Assembly: GCA_038503075.1 (NCBI GenBank)
Contig: JBCAML010000003.1
Span: 2,294,001 to 2,358,000, forward strand
DNA length: 64,000 bases
Reading direction: 5' to 3'
Source of the DNA: Gyromitra esculenta
Lineage: Eukaryota; Ascomycota; Pezizomycetes; Pezizales; Discinaceae
Below, in pieces: positions 58,974-64,000 of the stretch (positions are counted from its first letter, which is position 1; each line of letters opens with the position of its first letter). The notes below the pieces were generated by a model. The model ran no database searches and was not told the DNA's origin. It was given only the letters and a program-made list of their open reading frames with translations. Both the position numbers and the translations under genes were made by a program.

Positions 58974-60139
58974 TCAGACCATCCCTCGGCCAACATTTTC
59001 CTTTCTTTCGTCCCAGATAGTTTTTCCAGAACAGGAGCAGACCTAGGAGAGACCTATATTAGTTTTTTTTAATCGCCCCCGTGAAATCCGGGGTGTTCGC
59101 CCAGCCAAACGACGGCCTCTCCGGTTATCAATCCCCAAACACCTTCGTTCCAAGGGGATCAAGATAACCATAACATACCGTCTTCTCGTTTTCCCAAACA
59201 CCGGCACTTCTCGCAATAACGCCTACGATCGTATCAGGATCATTTTCCTCAAACCTCTCCTCAGTACGTTTGCTAACAACGATACTCCTCCCAATCAACT
59301 CCCACACCTCCACCGGCCTATCAATTAGTGCGCTCCCCACCCCATTCGGCCCCACCTCCAGAGCCCCAAACTGACCCCGTAAACCATCCCATACACCCCC
59401 CGTCGATGCTGCTCCCCGCGATATGTCGCCCGCGACCCGCACCGTCGCGCTATACGTACCTGGCGAGAGCCCACGCACGGTGAGATCAATGATGGTTAAA
59501 CTCGGCGAGACCTGCACAAGGCGTGCAAGGCCACGGACCGGATCTGCTAAGCCTGGAGTATGGCTTTCGAGGATTGCCACAGCGGCGCCTGTAAAAGTTA
59601 GCCCGCCCTCCGACGATGTTGAAGCGCCAGGGGTAGGATTTACTGTTGGGTTTCCCACTCCCACGCAGGATTGCATCTCTTCCCGTGTTTTGGATCGCTG
59701 CAACTATTGCAGATGGCGCAGCTGTCGGTCGGTTGATTAGTTAAGGGTTGCAATAGTTGTCCGCGGGACTGGTGGGAGGAGGTGTGTGATTGGGCTACCT
59801 GTTCCCTCAACAGTAACTAGCTGCTTTGCGAGGTCTGCGTTGACACTTAGAATGCCTATTGCGTCATGTGTTAGAAACGTCGCATTGCAGAATCTACAGG
59901 GCAGGCAGGCAGGTGTTTAGGGTAGGGCGATGGTGATGTCTTTTTCTTACCGGGAAGCTGATGGAGAGATTGCGAGACGTCCTTAATGCATGATTCGCAT
60001 TCTAACGGGACTGCGAAAAGGGTCTGTCAATTCCCCAGTGTCAGTCAGTCAGTCTCCCTGAGCCATGTGACTGAGAGCAAATGTATGGCCGCGGGTTGGG
60101 GAAGAGGCGAACGGCACGCACCTGAAATGGGTGGATCAT
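58974..60139 (-). CDS. CCS1: Copper chaperone for superoxide dismutase
   Basis: Six minus-strand exons: 60139-60122, 60023-59951, 59855-59799, 59721-59644, 59588-59179 and 59042-58974, giving 234 aa. The first exon encodes only MIHPFQ. The N-terminal Atx1-like domain has the copper site CESC (Cys15 and Cys18), followed by IKDVSQSLHQLPG. The central domain resembles Cu,Zn superoxide dismutase (PVRGLARLVQVSP, GDISRGAASTGG, GSALIDRPVEVWELIGRS, GVIARSAGVWENEKT). The last exon supplies the transfer motif CSCSGKTIWDER (Cys214 and Cys216), which would be missed if the previous exon were read through to its in-frame stop. Ccs1 inserts copper and forms the disulfide in Sod1, in cytosol and the mitochondrial intermembrane space. 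It is divergent from the uL13m gene. Confidence 0.95.
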
Positions 60140-60626
60140 AGTTGTTGGGAGAAGCTGGTAGATAGATGCTTTGCGAGGTGGGGCTGGTCACCGGAGAAAC
60201 ATATAGCGAATCAATGTAGTATCAAGAAGAAGTAGAAGGAGGAAGAGAAGGCCTTCTGCAAGAACCCGTAGAGCTGGGAGACAACATACCTGACTTATAG
60301 TGTTTCTATTGCGATGGGGCAGACCTGGAGGGGTCTAGTAATAAGCAATTATTCCGTTAAACCGGGGAAAGGACCAGAAGAATGAGAGCCTGGAATACAT
60401 AAGTTACAGGGTCTCTACTCTAGACTTGCGCTTGCTTGGTAATCTTTCCCTTTCTCCCCCACGTTGGTTTGGTTGGATTAGTTGGTACCGCCCACAACGT
60501 CTGCCAGTCCAGTTTGAAATTATCATTTCTCACCCACCAGAAATCTTCACGACAGGACCAAACACAGACAACCCTCTTCTGCTGCCTTCCCCGTGAACTG
60601 CACCACCACCACCACGGCTACTCAAC
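60140..60626. promoter_or_regulatory. Shared divergent promoter of CCS1 and the uL13m gene
   Basis: These 487 bp separate two start codons pointing away from each other, so both promoters must lie here. A CACCACCACCACCAC tract sits about 14 bases before the uL13m ATG. I could not assign specific factor sites. Confidence 0.6.
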
Positions 60627-61360
60627 ATGTCGGCCAACATCGGTAGGGTGAGTGAGCAACTCCCCTCTCGTCCACTTCCTCGATATCACATAATTGACAA
60701 AATACAACCCCCCCTTAGACCTCCCTCGCCTACAGCCGCTCATGGCATCTCGTCGACCTCGGCCATGACCAGCGAGCATTCGGCCGTGTTGCAACCTCAA
60801 TCGCAATGACGCTAATGGGCAAACATAAACCGATCTACGACCCATCGAGTCTGTCACAACCCCCCACCCCCGGGGACTTTGGGGGGAATCAGTTCGCTAA
60901 CGACTGGCTATAGCGGACTGCGGTGATTATGTTGTAGCGGTAGGTTGCGCGTACCTAAAGACTACCGGCGATAAGCGCGCTCAGAAAAAGTATTATTCGC
61001 ATTCGACAAGGCCTGGGTCGTTGAAGGAGATTACGATGGACCGGATGATTAAAAAGTATGGGGGCGCGGAGGTGCTGAGGAGGGCAGTTTCGGGGATGCT
61101 GCCGAAGAATCGATTGAAGGATATTAGGTTGGACAGGTTAAAAGGTTTGCTGTCCCTGGGATGACAACAGCGGTTTGGGTACTGGGGGAGAGGTTATGTT
61201 GGGTTTGACACTGATGCCATTGTGTTTAGCGTTCGATGGCTTCACTCATCCATACAAGAAGAACTTGGTCACTTTCAACGACTCAACACATCAGTCGAAA
61301 ACACCAGTCACTGATGCTATCAAGAAAGGGCTGCCAAAACCGGAGGTGGCAACACTATAA
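60627..61360 (+). CDS. Mitochondrial large-subunit ribosomal protein uL13m (Mrpl23 type)
   Basis: Exons are 60627-60647, 60719-60848, 60914-61144 and 61230-61360, giving 170 aa. Family residues are seen across the splices: SLAYSRSWHLVDL, FGRVATSIAMTLMGKHKPIY, DPSTDCGDYVVAVGC, KKYYSHSTRPGSLKEI and RRAVSGMLPKNRLKDIRLDR. The domain is the L13 fold and the length fits the mitochondrial form, with a C-terminal extension (AFDGFTHPYKKNLVTFND) seen in fungal mitochondrial proteins. It acts in the large subunit of the mitochondrial ribosome. It runs tail to tail with uricase, only 296 bp apart. Confidence 0.93.
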
Positions 61361-61656
61361 CATTGTTTCTTATATTTGGTCTTTTTCTGTATATATATAT
61401 AACCCTTGAAAATATTCCCAGCAGTCTCACGTTTCAGGATATAAAACATTCACAGTAAAAACATAATTAAAATATGCCGTAAACAAATTATTCGTTAATA
61501 AACACAAGAGCTATACTTCAAATATGCGCTACAGGAATGCTGATAGATTTAGAAATCATGTCTGCATCGTTAAGAAAGTCGGGAAAGGAAAAAAAAGGAA
61601 AACAAAATAGTCACAGGAGCAGTTTATGGCTACATGTAGGATACACTTCTACAAAT

Positions 61657-62798
61657 TTAAAGCTTCGAGGTCCTAGAGGCGTTTGGCCTGGAAACAGTGC
61701 ATTTGATGAGACCGTTAGGATTAGACTGTGGTGCGTAAACCTCCGCATCCTTCCCAGTATTCTTTAACCCTTTATGCCATTCAAGATCTACACCCTGTTA
61801 GTTTCATGCACATAAGTACACACCCAAGAACAAGACATAAGCTTACTGATTTCGAAATAATGCTTATTCGGAAGTGCATAATCCACATGATTAACCTCAG
61901 GAACCGCAGCCAAAATCTGATCCGCCATCTTATACATAGTAGCCTGCACACTTGCGCTGTTGTCCTCCGCGAATGTCTTCAGTGTGATATTTCTTGCTGC
62001 ATCCCATGCAGCATCGAATTTTGGGACTAGCTTCTCCACATCTTCCATCGACTTGAACAAACTCCATTCCCAATTTGCGTCCACCTCAGTGCTTAAGATA
62101 CGATCCCAGGTCTCGCCGAGCGTCGTGTACTCGTCGCGCACAAATCCATGGAATGCCGAGCCAGTACTCTTGAGAACCAATAAACCCTGGATTCCGGAAC
62201 GAATAGTGATGCCGATGTCTCGTTTACACGTGACTTCAACGTTGCGGGTTTCGGCGCCGTCGCGGAGGAATGAGTGGGGGTGTGGTTTGCCGTCGATATT
62301 CATGCGGGTCCAGCGGTGGGTGATGATTTTGACGTGGGCAGCGTGAATGTGTGGGTACTTGGAAGGGAAGTGAGAGGCTACGATGGAGCCAAATAGCTCA
62401 GGAGGTGTAACGGGGTTCTGTTTGGCGAGCACTGAAGATGGATTAGCGAGCTGGAACTTTTGAAGGGGAAATTATTTGATTAACCATAGACTGTGTTCTT
62501 CATAGTGTCTGTAGCTACTACTACACTGTTGTCTGCTTTGGTGTAGCTGGTGTAGCTGTTAGAGTGTATCATGACTATGACGGGAATGGTGAAACCTACG
62601 AAGGCTGGATGTCTCCCTCCAACAAGACACAAACCGTCATTTCAGTGACCGTGTGTGTCCCGGCTGCCTCGTCCTTGTGGACCTTATAAAGACGGATGTT
62701 GTCCTGTTATACTCCAATTAATATGGCATGCGTTCTGTAAATGGTGCAATTGAAGCGCGTACCTTTCCATAGCGAGCTGCGGTTACTTGAGATGCCAT
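61657..62798 (-). CDS. Urate oxidase (uricase), peroxisomal
   Basis: Five minus-strand exons: 62798-62763, 62703-62600, 62546-62485, 62431-61847 and 61787-61657, giving 305 aa. The enzyme oxidises urate to 5-hydroxyisourate and releases hydrogen peroxide, feeding purine nitrogen toward allantoin and urea. Active-site features are visible: the catalytic Lys at about 12 (AARYGKDN), Thr59-Asp60 (NSVVVATD), the block KQNPVTPPELFGSIVASHF, HRWTRMNIDGKPHPHSF, and the histidine in NKHYFEI. The last exon is essential: it encodes LEWHKGLKNTGKDAEVY and ends in SKL, the type-1 peroxisome targeting signal. Reading past the donor at 61846 would instead give a false C-terminus. No urate transporter or allantoinase gene lies nearby. 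Confidence 0.96.
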
Positions 62799-63425
62799 TG
62801 TGAAAACTGTTGAGTAGAAGATTGTTCTTCAAAGTGGTTCGTAAAGAGCTATGGAGTGGAAATAGGTAGTAGCTAAGCTGTTGACTGGTGTTTGTCGAGG
62901 GTGTTGAACCCCGTGTTGTGGGAAACCAGGGATGTTATATAGCTTATCGGGAGCGAGCTTCGCTACCTTGGTCGAACCAGAGCTTCACTGCATCACCCCA
63001 AGACCACCTCAGCCCGTCCTCCCCCTCACAAAGAAAGAAATCGATCAACGGCAAACTCTAAGCAGCTGAATTAAGCCTGACAGCAGCTTAGCGATAGAGT
63101 ATGATGCCTCTAGTCACAGGGTTTATTTTCCCGGAAATCCGAATTCCTCTGCTTATTGACCGCGAACCAGTTTCTGTTACGTCTTGGGAGCCCTCCCTTT
63201 CTCTCTCGCAGGGCGGACCGGTACGCTCGGCTAGGAGGATTGTACCTTGGAGAAGCGGAGGAGAGAGTAGGGCTACTCCATCATCGTATGGCAATCGTTC
63301 GACTCGGCGTTTGTTGCCAGGGAAGCGGAGGTAGCCGCACGGCGATCCCCGCTCATGGGAATGAAGAAAAACGGACGCTAGCATTTCTCCGTGAGCACTA
63401 TGGTGTCAGAAGCGAATATCATGTA
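62799..63425. promoter_or_regulatory. Upstream region of the uricase gene
   Basis: The first few hundred bases should contain the uricase promoter. The frames at 63088-63530 on both strands have no known motif. I see no clear GATA-type nitrogen-control cluster that I would stand behind. Confidence 0.4.
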
Positions 63426-63505
63426 CAGCCGTGTAAGAGAAATCTTGACACCCCAGTGACCGTCTCGCTAGTTAGGTGGGTGTCAAGACCTTTCTTACAC
63501 GGCTG
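63426..63505. mobile_element. TA-CAGCCGTG MITE family, copy C (most complete)
   Basis: The left end CAGCCGTGTAAGAGAAATCT and TGACACCC is matched by the right end, which reads GGGTGTCAAGACCTTTCTTACACGGCTG. Mismatches are few. TA flanks both ends. The unit is 80 bp, with a loop containing GACCGTCTCGCTAGTTAGGT. This is the best-preserved of three copies in the window and can serve as the family reference. Confidence 0.88.
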
Positions 63506-63507
63506 TA

Positions 63508-64000
63508 CTGGTCCACTCCTCCTAGAGTAGATCGAATTTTGATAAGGTGACTCTAATCAGAGAATCTCTATTAGATGAATTTGACATGATCAGAGAGTTT
63601 TTGTGAATTAGATGAACTTCCATGGAGGAGTAGGGATTTGAAAAGTATGGTGATGGTGATCTGGTCAGTACAGCCAGGAAGAAAACATACCAGGTATGAG
63701 ACATAGTCTCAAATCATGCGGTTGCCAAATTTCTGGCTTGCTCTTAAGCCTCGGCTGCACTATAGTTCGAAGAAGTTCAGACGTGTCCCTTCGCTCGTTT
63801 GCAGCTTGCGGGGATTTGTTTTTACCTCTGCTCTCTTTTGCTATCTAATCGGTCTAGTAGGGCTGTTCTCATCCTGGATCATTAAGATTGCAAAATAGAG
63901 ACTTTGCGCAGATAGATCCAGCTCCGATTTCTAGCAATTTAACTGGTGCAGATCAGCTTCCGGTTGGTCAAAAACCAGGGCTGGCTCAAAAGCACAAAGT
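63508..64000. other. Right edge, no gene seen
   Basis: About 490 bp with short frames only. A frame at 63716-63898 starts with ATG and has a hydrophobic end, but no family is recognised. Confidence 0.4.

Noticed and set aside
59043..59178. Ccs1 ending in CYGYLDPLGTKVFGD
   Set aside because: Read-through of an intron; the true last exon supplies CSCSGKTIWDER, which is required in the family.
61788..61846. Uricase ending in LMSCSWVCTYVHETNRV
   Set aside because: This is read-through of an intron with a good GTAAGC donor; splicing restores the conserved WHKGLKN block and the SKL tail.
1..64000. CRISPR arrays, prokaryotic operons, phage or integron features
   Set aside because: No regularly spaced direct repeats were seen, and intron-split eukaryotic genes throughout rule out a prokaryotic origin.

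Overview
The window is nuclear DNA of a filamentous ascomycete (Pezizomycotina). A leotiomycete is my best guess, but that rests on general resemblance of the proteins and not on a search. The evidence is as follows: intron-split genes with short GT-AG introns (47-146 bp); proteins typical of filamentous fungi (NoxR, Rho3, a tyrosine phosphatase with a Cdc25-like domain, a SKL-tailed uricase); and long AT-rich intergenic stretches full of short inverted-repeat elements. I recognise eleven protein genes and assign one more as a conserved but unnamed fungal protein. There is also one initiator tRNA. Every multi-exon gene except the universal stress protein gene could be spliced by hand into one open frame with canonical GT-AG introns and conserved residues crossing the junctions.

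Layout. 1-1.75 kb: no gene. 1.76-4.48 kb (-): rhodanese-like/tyrosine phosphatase gene. 4.5-17.8 kb: gene-poor, with at least nine short terminal-inverted-repeat elements and two longer inverted repeats. 17.8-19.8 kb (+): flavin-dependent monooxygenase. 20.3-21.0 kb (-): ankyrin protein. 21.9-22.7 kb (-): exosome subunit Csl4. 22.8-29.9 kb: gene-poor, one clear TA-flanked element. 29.9-31.0 kb (-): Rho3 GTPase in eight exons. 33.9-34.7 kb (-) and 35.6-37.0 kb (+): RER1 and a Med27-like Mediator subunit, divergently transcribed. 39.9-41.3 kb (-): universal stress protein gene with a puzzling 5' part. 42.7-44.0 kb: a decayed duplicated segment. 46.1-47.0 kb (-): conserved acidic fungal protein. 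51.0-53.2 kb (-): NADPH oxidase regulator NoxR. 56.2-56.6 kb: a larger inverted-repeat element. 57.4 kb (-): initiator tRNA-Met. 58.1-58.5 kb (+): broken ankyrin-repeat relic. 59.0-62.8 kb: compact block of CCS1 (-), mitochondrial ribosomal protein uL13m (+) and uricase (-). The last 1.2 kb has no gene but holds a third copy of one element family.

The genes do not form a pathway cluster. Several touch redox or signalling biology: NoxR controls superoxide production, Ccs1 loads copper into superoxide dismutase, uricase makes hydrogen peroxide in peroxisomes, and the phosphatase and Rho3 act on MAPK and polarity signalling. Their nearness is probably ordinary genome order.

The most unusual material is in the gene-poor stretches: several families of tiny TA-flanked foldback elements, some present in two or three copies, and a pair of about 190-bp elements one of which carries a tRNA-like promoter. 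I found no convincing new multi-gene system.
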